Assembly (NCBI RefSeq): GCF_048213115.1
Contig: NZ_CP172404.1
Coordinates: 124,001 to 188,000 of the forward strand
DNA: 64,000 nucleotides
Direction: 5' to 3'
Source: Niveibacterium terrae
GTDB taxonomy: Bacteria; Pseudomonadota; Gammaproteobacteria; Burkholderiales; Rhodocyclaceae
Below are positions 51,215 to 60,712 of the stretch, in pieces (within the stretch, counting starts at the first letter, position 1; the number at the start of each line of letters is the position of its first letter). The notes below the pieces were generated by a model. That model was given only the letters and a program-made list of their open reading frames with translations, was not told the origin of the DNA and searched no databases. The position numbers and the translations under genes are program-made.

Positions 51215-52411
51215 ATGCCTGATACACGCTCGCTGCAGCGCATGCTGGTGCCCTGTCTGTCCCTCTCTCTGATCGCCGCGCTTGCCGCCTGTTCCGGCAA
51301 GGATCCGAAGGCTGACGCTCAGGCTCCGGGCAAGACCTTGCCGGTGACCGCGCTGACCGTTCAGCCCGTCACCGCACCTATCCTGATCGAAGCGGTCGGT
51401 CAGACCGAAGGCGCGAAGGAAGTCGAAGTCCGCGCCCGCGTCGGCGGTCTGCTGATGAAGCGGCTCTATGAGGAAGGCGCGGCGGTCAAGGCCGGCCAGC
51501 CCCTGTTCGAGATCGACCGCGCTCCGCTCGAAGCGGCTTTGGCCAGCGCCCGTGCCTCGGTCAGCGAGGCGCGCGCCCGCGTCGATCAGGCCAACCGCGA
51601 GCAGGCGCGTCTGAAGGGCCTCGTCGCCCAGGATGCGGCGAGCCGCAAGGACCTCGACGATGCGACCTCGACCGCGGCGCTCAATCGCGCTGCGCTCGAA
51701 GCGGCCCAGGCGCAGGAGAAGACCGCCTCGCTGAACCTCGGCTACGCAAACGTCACGGCGCCGGTGTCCGGCATCAGTGGTCGCGCGCAGAAGACCGAAG
51801 GCAACCTGATCACGACTTCCGACAGCCTGCTGACCAGCGTCGTCCAGGTCGACCCGATCAAGGTTCGCTTCGCGATTGGCGATCTCGACGCCGCGAGCGT
51901 TCCCGGCGGCCGTTTCGATCCGCGCAAGGTCAAGGGCGTCCAGATCGAGTTGCCCGATGGTTCCCGCTTCGACGCCAAGGGCGCGCTGGACTTTGCGGCG
52001 AGCCAGATCGATCCGAAACTCGGCACCCGCCAGCTGCGCGCCTCCTTCGCGAACCCGCAAGCGGCGGTGCTGCCGGGCCAGTTCGTCAAGGTGCGGATTG
52101 AAGTCGGCAGCCGCGATGGCGTGTTCCGCGTGCCGCAGACCGCCGTGCTGCAGACAGACCAGGGTTTTGTCGTGATGACGGTCGGCGAAGGCAACACCGT
52201 CGCTCCCCGGCCGGTACAGACCGCCAACTGGGATGGCAAGGACTGGATCATCGTCGGGGGCCTGAAAGGGGGAGACCGCGTCATCGTCGACAACCTGATC
52301 AAGCTCAAGCCCGGCATGCCGGTCATGCCGCTGACGCCCGAGCAGATGAAGGCGATGGCGGCGAAGATGGCCAAGGCCGGCGCCGCTGGCAAGCCGGGCG
52401 CGGGCAAGTGA
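51215..52411 (+). CDS. RND efflux periplasmic adaptor lipoprotein (AcrA/MexA type)
   Basis: A 398-residue membrane-fusion lipoprotein (signal MLVPCLSLSLIAALAAC, lipid Cys26) that joins the RND pump to the outer-membrane channel. Visible parts: lipoyl half-motifs (VEVRARVGGLLMKRLYEEGA and LGYANVTAPVSGISGRA), an alpha-hairpin with coiled coil (ASARASVSEARARVDQANRE), a beta-barrel (VKVRIEVGSRDGVFRVPQTA) and a C-terminal membrane-proximal domain. ATG 51215 has GCAGGAG 6 bp upstream; an in-frame ATG at 51149 lies in the operator. It is first in the pump operon. Confidence 0.94.
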   Translation: MPDTRSLQRMLVPCLSLSLIAALAACSGKDPKADAQAPGKTLPVTALTVQPVTAPILIEAVGQTEGAKEVEVRARVGGLLMKRLYEEGAAVKAGQPLFEIDRAPLEAALASARASVSEARARVDQANREQARLKGLVAQDAASRKDLDDATSTAALNRAALEAAQAQEKTASLNLGYANVTAPVSGISGRAQKTEGNLITTSDSLLTSVVQVDPIKVRFAIGDLDAASVPGGRFDPRKVKGVQIELPDGSRFDAKGALDFAASQIDPKLGTRQLRASFANPQAAVLPGQFVKVRIEVGSRDGVFRVPQTAVLQTDQGFVVMTVGEGNTVAPRPVQTANWDGKDWIIVGGLKGGDRVIVDNLIKLKPGMPVMPLTPEQMKAMAAKMAKAGAAGKPGAGK

Positions 52412-52422
52412 GGATCTGAGCC

Positions 52423-55400
52423 ATGTTCTCCCAGTTCTTCATCAGAAGGCCGATCTTCGCGACGGTGATCGCTATCATCATCGTGATCGCCGGCATAGTC
52501 GCCGCCCGTGTGCTGCCGATCGCGCAGTATCCCGAAATCGCACCGCCCACGGTGCAGATCACCGCGAGCTATCCGGGCGCCAGCGCCGAGACGCTCGCAC
52601 GCACTGTCGCCGCGCCGATCGAGGAGCAGCTCAACGGCGTCGAAGGCCTGCTCTACTTCCAGTCCAGCGCCAGCTCCAACGGCTCGCTGTCGATCACCGC
52701 GACCTTCGAGACCGGCACCAACGCCGACATGGCTGCGGTCAACGTCAACAACAAGGTCCGCGCAGTCGAAACCCGGCTGCCTGACACGGTCCGTCAGAAC
52801 GGCGTTCTGGTCCAGAAGCGCTCCAACGACATCCTGCTGATGCTGGCGCTGCGCTCCTCGGACGGCAAGAAGGACTCGCTCTACCTCTCCAACTACGCGA
52901 CGCTGAACATGGTCGATGAGATCAAGCGTATCAAGGGAGTGGGCGATGTGAACGTCTTCGGTTCGAGCTACGCGATGCGCGTCTGGCTCAAGCCCGACCG
53001 GATGGCCCAGCTGGGCGTCACGGCGTCCGACATCGCCACCGCGATCAGCGGTCAGAATGTCCAGTTCGCGGCCGGCAAGATCGGCGCTTCGCCGTCCCAG
53101 CCCGGCCAGTCCTTGGTCTATACGGTGACCGCGCGCGGCCGGCTGATCGATCCCGGACAGTTCGGCAACATCATCGTCCGCGGCGACAGCAAGAGCGGCA
53201 TCCTGAGGTTGCGCGACGTGGCGCGGGTCGAGCTGGGCGGGCAGAGCTACGACGTATTTACCCAGCTGGACGGCAAGCCCTCGAGCGGTATGGCGGTCTA
53301 TCTGCAGACCGGTGCGAACGCGCTCGACACGGCCAATGCGGTCAAAGCCTGGATGGCCGGCTATGCGAAGAAGCTGCCCCAAGGCATCGACTATTCGCTG
53401 CCCTATGACACTTCGACCTTCGTGCAGTCCTCGATCAACGAAGTGGTCCAGACGCTGCTCGAAGCGGCGCTGCTGGTGATCGTTGTCGTCTATGTCTTCC
53501 TGCAGAGCTGGCGGGCGACGCTGATCCCGGTTCTGGCGGTACCGGTGTCGCTGATCGGTACTTTCGCCGGCCTGTGGCTGTTCGGTTTTTCGATCAACAC
53601 GCTGACGCTGTTCGCGATGGTGCTGGCGATTGGTATCGTCGTCGACGATGCGATCGTCGTGCTCGAGAACGTCGAACGTCTGATGAGCGAGCAGGGTCTG
53701 TCGCCGCGTGAGGCGGCCAAGGAGGCGATGCGCGAAGTCTCGTCCGCGGTCGTCGCAATCGTGCTCGTGCTCTGCGCGGTGTTCGTGCCCGTGGCCTTCC
53801 TCGGCGGTATCGCTGGTCAGCTCTACAAACAGTTCGCGGTGACGGTGGCCGTCTCGGTCGTGATCTCCGGCCTCGTCGCGCTGACGCTGACTCCGGCCCT
53901 GTGCGCTCTGCTCCTCAAGCCCCAGCACAGCGAGCCGGCGGCGCCGTTCCGCTGGTTCAATGCCTTCTTTGACGGTCTGACGAAGCGCTATACGGGGACG
54001 GTCGGTCTGGCCCTGCATCACCGGATCGTTTCGGCGCTCGTGTTCATCGGCGTGATCGCGATCGGCACGCTGCTGATCCTGAGGATACCGGGCAGCTTCG
54101 TCCCGGCTGAGGACCAGGGCGTGGTTTTCGCGTCGGTGATGCTGCCCGATGGCGCTTCGCTGGAGCGGACCGCGAGCACCGCGGAGGCGGTGCGCCGCAC
54201 CATTGCGAAGAATCCGGCGATAGCGGGCATTTTCGTCGTCAACGGTTATGACATGATCGGCGGCGGTAACAAGACCAACGCGGCGACCGTCTTCGTTCGG
54301 ATGAAGCCGTGGGAGGAGCGCAAGCTCACTTCCGAGGAACTGGTCAAGCAGATCATGGGGGCTGGCATGATGCAGCCCGACGGACTCGCGATCTCCTTCA
54401 ATCCTCCGGCGATCCGTGGCCTGGGAACGGCGGGTGGTTTCGAGGCTTTCGTGCAGAGCCGCGGCACGGATGATCCGAAGAAGCTGGCCGTCGTGATGGG
54501 GCAGTTCATCGAGGCGCTGAAGGATCGCAAGGAACTCGCCGGCATCAACACCTTCTTCCGGCCGAGTGCGCCTCAGCTGCACGTCGAAGTCGATGAAGAG
54601 AAGGCGCAGTCGCTGGGGGTTCCGGTCGCCAGCGTGTTTACGAGCCTGCAGAGCATGATGGGTTCGCTCTACGTCAACGACTTCAACAAGTACGGCCGCA
54701 CCTACCGGGTTCAGATCCAGGCCGATGCGGCTTACCGGATGAAGCCCGAGGATCTGGGCCACGTCTGGGTTCGGTCGGATGCTGGCGACATGATTCCGCT
54801 CTCGTCGCTGATCAAGGTCGAACGCACGACCGGTGCCGAGGTGCTGGACCGCTACAACGGCTTCCTGGCCGCGAAGCTGATGGGCGGAGCCGCGCCGGGC
54901 GTGAGCTCGGGCGAGGCGATCCGGATCACCGAGGAAGTCGCCGAGAAGGTTCTTCCGGCGGGCTATGAGCTGGCCTGGACCGGTCAAGCCTATCAGGAGA
55001 AGAGGGCGGGTTCGTCGTCGGCGAATGCCTTCGTCTTCGCGCTGATCATGGTCTTCCTGATCCTCGCCGCGCAGTTCGAACGCTGGTCCCTGCCTCTGGC
55101 TGTCGTGATGGCCGTGCCTTTCGCGCTGTTGGGCGCTCTGGTCGCAATTCTGTTCCGGGGCTTCCCGAACGACATCTACTTCCAGATCGGCCTTGTGACG
55201 CTGATCGGTCTGGCAGCGAAGAACGCGATCCTGATCGTCGAATTCGCCGAACAGCAGATGGAGACCGGAAAGAGTGTGCTCGAGGCGGCTCAGGAAGCGG
55301 CGCGGCTGCGCTTCCGCCCGATCGTGATGACCTCGCTCGCTTTCGTGCTGGGCGTCGTGCCGTTGGTGATCGCGACCGGCGCCGGTGCCGCGGCTCGGCG

Positions 55401-55542
55401 CTCAATGGGAACCGGCGTGTTCGGCGGCATGATCGCGGCGACCTTCATTGCGACGATCTTCATCCCTGTCTTCTTCACCTGGCTGGCCGGCAAGAAGCCG
55501 CGCCACCACGACGAGAAGCCCGCCTCCGGAGAAAAAGCATGA
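52423..55542 (+). CDS. RND multidrug efflux permease (AcrB/MexB, HAE1 family)
   Basis: A 1039-residue inner-membrane proton/drug antiporter with 12 helices and two large periplasmic loops. It starts MFSQFFIRRPIFATVIAIII and contains QYPEIAPPTVQITASYPGAS, the proton-relay Asp pair in AIGIVVDDAIVVLENVERLM (about residue 405), KSGILRLRDVARVELGGQSY and the C-terminal FRPIVMTSLAFVLGVVPLVI with GTGVFGGMIAATFI. Length is standard for AcrB/MexB. It lies 11 bp after the adaptor gene and overlaps the channel gene by 4 bp. Confidence 0.97.
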   Translation: MFSQFFIRRPIFATVIAIIIVIAGIVAARVLPIAQYPEIAPPTVQITASYPGASAETLARTVAAPIEEQLNGVEGLLYFQSSASSNGSLSITATFETGTNADMAAVNVNNKVRAVETRLPDTVRQNGVLVQKRSNDILLMLALRSSDGKKDSLYLSNYATLNMVDEIKRIKGVGDVNVFGSSYAMRVWLKPDRMAQLGVTASDIATAISGQNVQFAAGKIGASPSQPGQSLVYTVTARGRLIDPGQFGNIIVRGDSKSGILRLRDVARVELGGQSYDVFTQLDGKPSSGMAVYLQTGANALDTANAVKAWMAGYAKKLPQGIDYSLPYDTSTFVQSSINEVVQTLLEAALLVIVVVYVFLQSWRATLIPVLAVPVSLIGTFAGLWLFGFSINTLTLFAMVLAIGIVVDDAIVVLENVERLMSEQGLSPREAAKEAMREVSSAVVAIVLVLCAVFVPVAFLGGIAGQLYKQFAVTVAVSVVISGLVALTLTPALCALLLKPQHSEPAAPFRWFNAFFDGLTKRYTGTVGLALHHRIVSALVFIGVIAIGTLLILRIPGSFVPAEDQGVVFASVMLPDGASLERTASTAEAVRRTIAKNPAIAGIFVVNGYDMIGGGNKTNAATVFVRMKPWEERKLTSEELVKQIMGAGMMQPDGLAISFNPPAIRGLGTAGGFEAFVQSRGTDDPKKLAVVMGQFIEALKDRKELAGINTFFRPSAPQLHVEVDEEKAQSLGVPVASVFTSLQSMMGSLYVNDFNKYGRTYRVQIQADAAYRMKPEDLGHVWVRSDAGDMIPLSSLIKVERTTGAEVLDRYNGFLAAKLMGGAAPGVSSGEAIRITEEVAEKVLPAGYELAWTGQAYQEKRAGSSSANAFVFALIMVFLILAAQFERWSLPLAVVMAVPFALLGALVAILFRGFPNDIYFQIGLVTLIGLAAKNAILIVEFAEQQMETGKSVLEAAQEAARLRFRPIVMTSLAFVLGVVPLVIATGAGAAARRSMGTGVFGGMIAATFIATIFIPVFFTWLAGKKPRHHDEKPASGEKA

Positions 55543-56936
55543 TCAATCGCATCTCCCCCCTCGCCGCCGTGCTGGCTTTGGTCCTCGCCGGCTGCGCGGT
55601 CGGCCCCGACTACCAGAGGCCGGCCAGTTCCCTGCCCAAGGCCTATCAAGAGAGCGCTGATCCGGCCTCGACGATAGACCGCGAGTGGTGGCACGCTTTC
55701 AACGACGCCGAGCTCGACGCGTTGGTCGAGCGGGCGCTGAAGGATTCGACCGATGTCCGGATCGCGATCGCCAAGGTCGAGCAGGCCGATGCGGTGATGC
55801 GCCAGGCTGGCGCGGCGCTTTTTCCCGAGTTCGACCTCGGCGCGTCGGCAAACCGCGGTCACATCAGTCAGCTGACCGCGAATCCGCCCGGCGCCAGCAC
55901 TCTGCTGACCACGAACAGCTTCAAGCTCGCGCTGTCGACCTCGTTCGAGCTGGATTTCTGGGGCAAGTTGAGGCGTGCCCGCGAATCGGCTCTGGCCTCG
56001 GCCGAAGCGAGCCGCTACGCGCGCGACACGGTGCGGCTGACCCTGGTCAGCCAGGTCGCCAGCGCCTACATCGGACTGCGCAGCAACGACGCACTGCTGA
56101 CCGCGACCCAGGCGACGCTGAAGACCCGGGAAGAGGCCTTCAAGATCGCGAAGCGCCGCTACGATTCCGGGAGCAGCTCGCGGCTGGATCTGGAACAAGC
56201 GAGCACCAGTCTGGCCAGCGCCCGAGCACAGTTTGCGACCCAGACCCAGGCACGCGCGCTGAGCGCAAACCTGATCGCGCTGCTGGTCGGCGATCCGGCG
56301 CTGGTGCCCGGAAGCGGAACACTCGATTCGCTGCCCGTGCCTCCGACTCCCGCACCGGGACTTCCCGCGAGCCTGCTCGACGCGCGTCCCGATGTGCGTC
56401 AGGCCGAAGCTCAGCTCGCCGCCGCAAACGCGAACATCGGTGTCGCGAAGGCTGCGCTCTTTCCGAGCATCTCGCTGACTGGCAACTTCGGTGGCCAGAG
56501 CGGCGACCTGTCCGATCTGTTCAAGAGCGGCGCGAAGATCTGGTCGGCCGGCGCGGCGCTCGACCTGCCGATCTTCGACGCGGGCCGCCGGAGCGCCAAG
56601 GTCGACGAGATCCGCGCGGTGCAGGTTCAGGCGCTTGAGACTTACCGCAAGAGCGCCGAGACCGCTTATCGCGAAGTCCGCGATGCGCTGGTCACGGCAA
56701 CCCAGGCGGCCGAGGCCGAGAAGCAGTACGGTGAGGCGCTGGAATCGGCGCGCCAGGTCGAGCGGATCTCCCGGGCCCGCTATGAAGCCGGTTCGGCGGC
56801 CTTCCTTGAATTGCTCGACGCACAGCGCAGCAGCAACGATGCCCAGATCGCCTTCGTCAAGGCACGGCAGAGCCGGCTCGTCGCGGCCGTGGATCTGTAC
56901 AAGGCGCTGGGGGGCGGCTGGAAGGCGGCGAAGTAA
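55539..56936 (+). CDS. Outer-membrane efflux lipoprotein (OprM/NodT type)
   Basis: A 465-residue outer-membrane channel of the NodT/OprM group. It is a lipoprotein (SPLAAVLALVLAGC, Cys19) followed by the family start AVGPDYQRPASSLPKAYQES. Two OEP repeats are visible, with the typical LALSTSFELDFWGKLRRARE, AQVASAYIGLRSNDALL-like VSQVASAYIGLRSNDAL, and in the second half LPASLLDARPDVRQAEAQLA and AGAALDLPIFDAGRR. It closes the tripartite pump operon; its start shares ATGA with the permease stop, and a strong terminator follows. Confidence 0.95.
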   Translation: MINRISPLAAVLALVLAGCAVGPDYQRPASSLPKAYQESADPASTIDREWWHAFNDAELDALVERALKDSTDVRIAIAKVEQADAVMRQAGAALFPEFDLGASANRGHISQLTANPPGASTLLTTNSFKLALSTSFELDFWGKLRRARESALASAEASRYARDTVRLTLVSQVASAYIGLRSNDALLTATQATLKTREEAFKIAKRRYDSGSSSRLDLEQASTSLASARAQFATQTQARALSANLIALLVGDPALVPGSGTLDSLPVPPTPAPGLPASLLDARPDVRQAEAQLAAANANIGVAKAALFPSISLTGNFGGQSGDLSDLFKSGAKIWSAGAALDLPIFDAGRRSAKVDEIRAVQVQALETYRKSAETAYREVRDALVTATQAAEAEKQYGEALESARQVERISRARYEAGSAAFLELLDAQRSSNDAQIAFVKARQSRLVAAVDLYKALGGGWKAAK

Positions 56937-56954
56937 GCGCTTTTGCGCTCCAGG

Positions 56955-56984
56955 AAAGGGCAGACCGTGGTCTGCCCTTTTTTC
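56955..56984 (+). terminator. Intrinsic terminator of the RND operon
   Basis: A perfect 12-bp stem AAAGGGCAGACC / GGTCTGCCCTTT with a very short loop, followed by TTTT. It lies 18 bp after the stop of the OprM-type gene. Confidence 0.92.
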
Positions 56985-57050
56985 TTGGCCGAAAGCTTGA
57001 GTGCTGCGCCGGGGATCACGCTGAGCCAGAGGCGGCATTTCAGTTTCTGG

Positions 57051-57070
57051 CAACATTTCAATATATGTTG
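57051..57070. promoter_or_regulatory. Putative ArsR operator
   Basis: An AT-rich inverted repeat CAACAT-N8-ATGTTG lies 12 bp upstream of arsR and includes TTCAATATATG, similar to the AT-rich imperfect palindromes bound by ArsR. It probably overlaps the ars promoter, allowing arsenite-responsive autorepression. Confidence 0.6.
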
Positions 57071-57082
57071 TAGAGTCATCTC

Positions 57083-57463
57083 ATGGATAAACCGACCGCC
57101 ACCACCGTCTTCGAATCGCTCTCTTCGGGCATCCGGCTCGATGTCTTCCGCCTTTTGGTCAGGATGGGGACTGAAGGTCTGGTCGCCGGCGAGATCGCGA
57201 CGACTCTGGCCGTCCCGCCGACCAATCTGTCCTTTCACCTGAAAGCGCTCGCCCAGGCCGGGCTGGTCACGGCCGAACAGGAAGGGCGTTATCAGCGCTA
57301 CCGGGCGAATCTGCCGCTGATGCTGGATCTGATCGCCTATTTGACCGAGGAGTGCTGCGCCGGTCATCCCGAACAGTGCGTGTCCTTGCGCAAGGAGTCG
57401 CGCTGTCGTTCTGACGTGCTGCCGCCGGTCGGCGCAGCAAACCCTGAGGAAGGATGCAAATGA
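57083..57463 (+). CDS. arsR: Arsenic-responsive repressor ArsR
   Basis: A 126-residue SmtB/ArsR winged-helix repressor. The DNA-recognition region is IATTLAVPPTNLSFHLKALA. The ELCVC metal motif of E. coli ArsR is missing; instead cysteines 91, 92 and 99 (LTEECCAGHPEQC) near the C-terminus match the Cys95/96/102 type of Acidithiobacillus ferrooxidans ArsR. More cysteines lie in the tail (SRCRSD, EEGC). It leads the ars operon and overlaps arsD by 4 bp. Confidence 0.92.
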   Translation: MDKPTATTVFESLSSGIRLDVFRLLVRMGTEGLVAGEIATTLAVPPTNLSFHLKALAQAGLVTAEQEGRYQRYRANLPLMLDLIAYLTEECCAGHPEQCVSLRKESRCRSDVLPPVGAANPEEGCK

Positions 57464-57813
57464 AAACGATCCAGGTCTATGACCCCGCCCTGTGCTGCAG
57501 CACAGGAGTCTGTGGAACCGATGTCGACCAGGCTCTGGTCAGCTTCGCCGCCGATGTGTCCTGGGCCACCGCCCAGGGCGCGGTGATCGAACGCTTCAAT
57601 CTCGCGCAACAGCCTGTGGCTTTTGCCGAGAATGCGGTCGTCAAGAGATTTCTCGAACGTTCGGGCGCCGAAGCCCTGCCTCTGGTGCTGCTCGATGGTG
57701 AAGTGGCGCTCGCCGGCCGTTACCCGAGCCGGACTGAACTCGCGCGCTGGCTGGGGCTCAAGGAGGGACTTGTGCCGAGGAAGCCCTGCTGTGGTGGAAG
57801 TTCCTGCTGCTGA
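57460..57813 (+). CDS. arsD: Arsenite metallochaperone ArsD
   Basis: ArsD hands As(III) to ArsA. The 117-residue protein matches E. coli ArsD: YDPALCCSTGVCGTDVDQAL with the essential Cys12, Cys13 and Cys18, then IERFNLAQQPVAFAENAVVK and the GRYPSRTELARWLGL segment, ending in two vicinal cysteine pairs (PCCGGSSCC). ATG 57460 shares bases with the arsR stop; ATG 57454 is a possible earlier start. Confidence 0.95.
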   Translation: MKTIQVYDPALCCSTGVCGTDVDQALVSFAADVSWATAQGAVIERFNLAQQPVAFAENAVVKRFLERSGAEALPLVLLDGEVALAGRYPSRTELARWLGLKEGLVPRKPCCGGSSCC

Positions 57814-57823
57814 GGATGCGACG

Positions 57824-59593
57824 ATGAAATTTCTCGCCAGGCCGCCGCGCTACCTGTTTTTCACCGGCAAGGGGGGCGTCGGCAAGACGTCGATCGCCTG
57901 CGCTGCGGCGATCCACCTCGCGGACGCAGGGCATCGCGTGCTGCTGGTCAGCACCGACCCGGCTTCGAACGTCGGCCAGGTCTTCGGCCTGGCGATCGGC
58001 AACCGCATCGTCCCGATCGCGGCCGTGCCGGGGCTCAGCGCGCTGGAGATCGATCCTCAGGCTGCCGCCCAGGCATACCGCGATCGCATCGTGGGCCCGG
58101 TCCGCGGCGTATTGCCGGAGGCGGTCGTGCGCGGCATCGAGGAGCAGCTCTCGGGGGCCTGTACGACCGAGATCGCCGCCTTCGACGAGTTCACCGCGCT
58201 GTTGACCGATTCCGCAGAGACGGCCGCTTTCGATCACATCGTTTTTGACACCGCGCCGACCGGGCACACGATTCGCCTGTTGCAGTTGCCTGGAGCCTGG
58301 AGCGGATTTCTCGAATCCGGCTCCGGGAATGCTTCCTGTCTGGGGCCGTTGGCCGGACTGGAGAAGCAGCGGACTCAGTACAAGGCCGCGGTCGAAGCGC
58401 TGGCCGATCCCGGGCGTACGCGCCTGATCCTGGTCGCGCGAGCCCAGGCGGCGACGCTGCGGGAAGTGGCCCGCACCCACGAGGAGCTTGCCGGGATAGG
58501 GCTGGCCCATCAGCACCTCGTCATCAATGGCGTGCTGCCCGCTTCGCTGGTCGAAGACGATCCTCTGGCCCTGGCGATCGTCGAACGCGAGAGAGCCGCC
58601 CTCGCCGCGATTCCGCTGAAGCTGCGCGATCTGCCCCGCGACAGTCTGCCGCTCAAGGCCTTCAATCTCGTTGGCCTGCCGGCTTTGCGCGCCTTCTTCG
58701 GTGCCGGGTCAGCAGGAGCAGGCCAGGCTGAGCAAGGAGGCGAGCCGCCGCTCGCGGCGCCCGCTCTGGCGGATCTGGCCGAGCGCATCGCGGTCGATGG
58801 CCATGGTCTGGTGATGCTGATGGGCAAGGGGGGCGTCGGCAAGACCACGCTGGCCGCGGCTCTGGCCGTCGAGCTGGCTTCGCGCGGCCTCCCCGTCCAT
58901 CTGACGACCTCCGATCCGGCCGCTCACCTCGAGGAGACCCTTTCCGGGGCGATCGAGAACCTGACGGTCAGCCGGATAGACCCCCACGCTGAAACCGAGC
59001 GCTACCGTCAGCAGGTGCTAGCCAGCAAGGGGGCTGCGCTCGATGAAGCGGGACGGGCTCTGCTCGAAGAGGATCTGCGTTCGCCCTGCACCGAGGAGAT
59101 CGCTGTTTTTCAGGCCTTCTCACGGGTGATACGGGAAGCAGGGAACAAGTTCGTCGTGATGGATACGGCGCCGACCGGCCACACGCTGTTGCTGCTCGAT
59201 GCGACCGGCGCCTATCACCGCGAAGTCGCACGCCAGATGGCCCCGGGCCTTCACTACTCGACTCCGATGATGCAACTGCAGGATCCCGCCCGAACCAAAG
59301 TGCTTCTGGTCACGCTGGCCGAGACGACCCCGGTGCTCGAAGCCGCGAGCCTTCAGGCCGATCTTCGCCGGGCGGGGATAGAACCCTGGGCCTGGATCAT
59401 CAACAACAGCGTCGCTGCCGCTCAGCCCCGGTCTGCGCTGCTGAAGCTGCGCGCGCGCAACGAATGGGTCGAGATCGCCGCAGTCGCCGATCGCCACGCG
59501 CGGCGCTATGCCCTTGTCCCGTTGCAGAAGCGCGAACCCGTTGGTCTGGCCGGGCTCAGAGCCCTGTGCCATCCCGATCGGGGAAACGCGTGA
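57824..59593 (+). CDS. arsA: Arsenite-transporting ATPase ArsA
   Basis: ArsA is the cytosolic ATPase that energises arsenite extrusion. The 589-residue protein has two homologous halves, each with a P-loop (TGKGGVGKTS at about 14-23; MGKGGVGKTT at about 333-342) and a signal-transduction DTAPTGHT motif. The three As(III)-binding cysteines fall at 113 (LSGACTTEIAAFDEF), 172 (NASCLGPLAGLEKQ) and 422 (RSPCTEEIAVFQAF), the same numbers as in the E. coli R773 protein. ATG 57824 lies 10 bp after arsD. Confidence 0.97.
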   Translation: MKFLARPPRYLFFTGKGGVGKTSIACAAAIHLADAGHRVLLVSTDPASNVGQVFGLAIGNRIVPIAAVPGLSALEIDPQAAAQAYRDRIVGPVRGVLPEAVVRGIEEQLSGACTTEIAAFDEFTALLTDSAETAAFDHIVFDTAPTGHTIRLLQLPGAWSGFLESGSGNASCLGPLAGLEKQRTQYKAAVEALADPGRTRLILVARAQAATLREVARTHEELAGIGLAHQHLVINGVLPASLVEDDPLALAIVERERAALAAIPLKLRDLPRDSLPLKAFNLVGLPALRAFFGAGSAGAGQAEQGGEPPLAAPALADLAERIAVDGHGLVMLMGKGGVGKTTLAAALAVELASRGLPVHLTTSDPAAHLEETLSGAIENLTVSRIDPHAETERYRQQVLASKGAALDEAGRALLEEDLRSPCTEEIAVFQAFSRVIREAGNKFVVMDTAPTGHTLLLLDATGAYHREVARQMAPGLHYSTPMMQLQDPARTKVLLVTLAETTPVLEAASLQADLRRAGIEPWAWIINNSVAAAQPRSALLKLRARNEWVEIAAVADRHARRYALVPLQKREPVGLAGLRALCHPDRGNA

Positions 59594-59630
59594 GCTTGCC
59601 CCTGGGGCGTCATGACCGATGGAGAAGGCG

Positions 59631-60686
59631 ATGAGTGAAGTATCGAAAAAACTGTCCTTTCTGGACCGCTATCTGACGGTCTGGATCTTCGCGGCGATGG
59701 GCCTGGGGGTCGGCCTTGGCTTCTCGGTGCCGGGAATCGAGGGCTTCATCAATGGATTCCAGGTCGGAACCACGAACGTACCGATCGCGGTGGGGCTGAT
59801 CCTGATGATGTATCCGCCCTTTGCGAAGGTCCGCTACGAGGAACTGCCCGACGTCTTTCGCGACAAGAAGATATTGGGCCTGTCCCTGGTCCAGAACTGG
59901 ATCATCGGGCCTGCCCTGATGTTCGCGCTGGCTGTGATCTTTCTGCACGACAAGCCCGAATACATGGTCGGTCTGATCATGATCGGTCTGGCCCGCTGCA
60001 TCGCGATGGTGATCGTCTGGAACGAGATCGCCAGGGGATCGACCGAGTACGCGGCGGGCCTCGTCGCCTTCAACTCAATTTTTCAGGTGCTCTTCTTCAG
60101 CGCCTATGCGTGGTTCTTCGTGACCGTGCTGCCGCCCTTTTTCGGCCTGTCCGGAGCGGTCGTCGACATCTCGATCCGGCAGATCGCCGAGAGCGTCTTC
60201 CTCTACCTCGGCGTGCCCTGCCTGGCCGGGGTGCTGACCCGCGTGATCATGCTGCGCTTCGTCAGCAAGGAGTGGTATCACGCGCGCTTCGTGCCCAGGA
60301 TAGGGCCGATCACGCTGATCGCTCTGCTGTTCACGATCGTGGTCATGTTCAGCCTGAAGGGAAAGCTGATCGTCGGCATCCCATTGGACGTGGTGCGCAT
60401 CGCGATCCCGCTGCTGATCTACTTTGTGCTGATGTTCGCGGTCTCCTTTTTCATCAGCAAGCGGCTGGGGGCCAGTTACGAGAAGAGCGCCACGCTCTCC
60501 TTCACCGCGGCCAGCAACAACTTCGAGCTCGCGATCGCGGTCTCGGTGGCGGTCTTCGGAATCAACTCCGGAGCCGCTTTTGCCGCCGTCATCGGGCCGC
60601 TCGTCGAAGTGCCGGTCATGATCGGTCTGGTCACGGTCTCTCTGTGGATCCGCAAGAACTTCTTCGCTTCGAGTCCGTCGTACTGA
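59631..60686 (+). CDS. acr3: Arsenite efflux transporter ACR3
   Basis: A 351-residue inner-membrane arsenite permease of the ACR3 type (BART superfamily, about ten helices). It begins LSFLDRYLTVWIFAAMGLG and has the essential-cysteine motif GLARCIAMVIVWNEIARG, KDKEWYH-type SKEWYHARFVPRIGP, and TAASNNFELAIAVSVAVFG near the end. Together with ArsA it can act as a pump. ATG 59631 has GGAGAAGG just upstream; ATG 59619 would add four residues. Confidence 0.95.
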   Translation: MSEVSKKLSFLDRYLTVWIFAAMGLGVGLGFSVPGIEGFINGFQVGTTNVPIAVGLILMMYPPFAKVRYEELPDVFRDKKILGLSLVQNWIIGPALMFALAVIFLHDKPEYMVGLIMIGLARCIAMVIVWNEIARGSTEYAAGLVAFNSIFQVLFFSAYAWFFVTVLPPFFGLSGAVVDISIRQIAESVFLYLGVPCLAGVLTRVIMLRFVSKEWYHARFVPRIGPITLIALLFTIVVMFSLKGKLIVGIPLDVVRIAIPLLIYFVLMFAVSFFISKRLGASYEKSATLSFTAASNNFELAIAVSVAVFGINSGAAFAAVIGPLVEVPVMIGLVTVSLWIRKNFFASSPSY

Positions 60687-60712
60687 CGACAAAAATCCCT
60701 GGAGAGCCTGAA

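Noticed and set aside
50492..52060. A much longer reading of the TetR gene, starting far upstream
   Set aside because: The extra N-terminal sequence is antisense to the adaptor gene and would include the operator; the normal TetR start at 51127 gives a standard length.
51742..54987. An open frame of over 1000 codons on the minus strand opposite the RND adaptor and permease genes
   Set aside because: It is antisense to clearly real genes; the amino acid composition (Arg, His, Asp, Gln-rich, no fold-like pattern) is what GC-rich codon usage gives in a complementary frame.
55290..57056. A long minus-strand frame opposite the OprM-type gene and its terminator
   Set aside because: It crosses a strong terminator and is antisense to a well-defined operon; no protein-like motifs.
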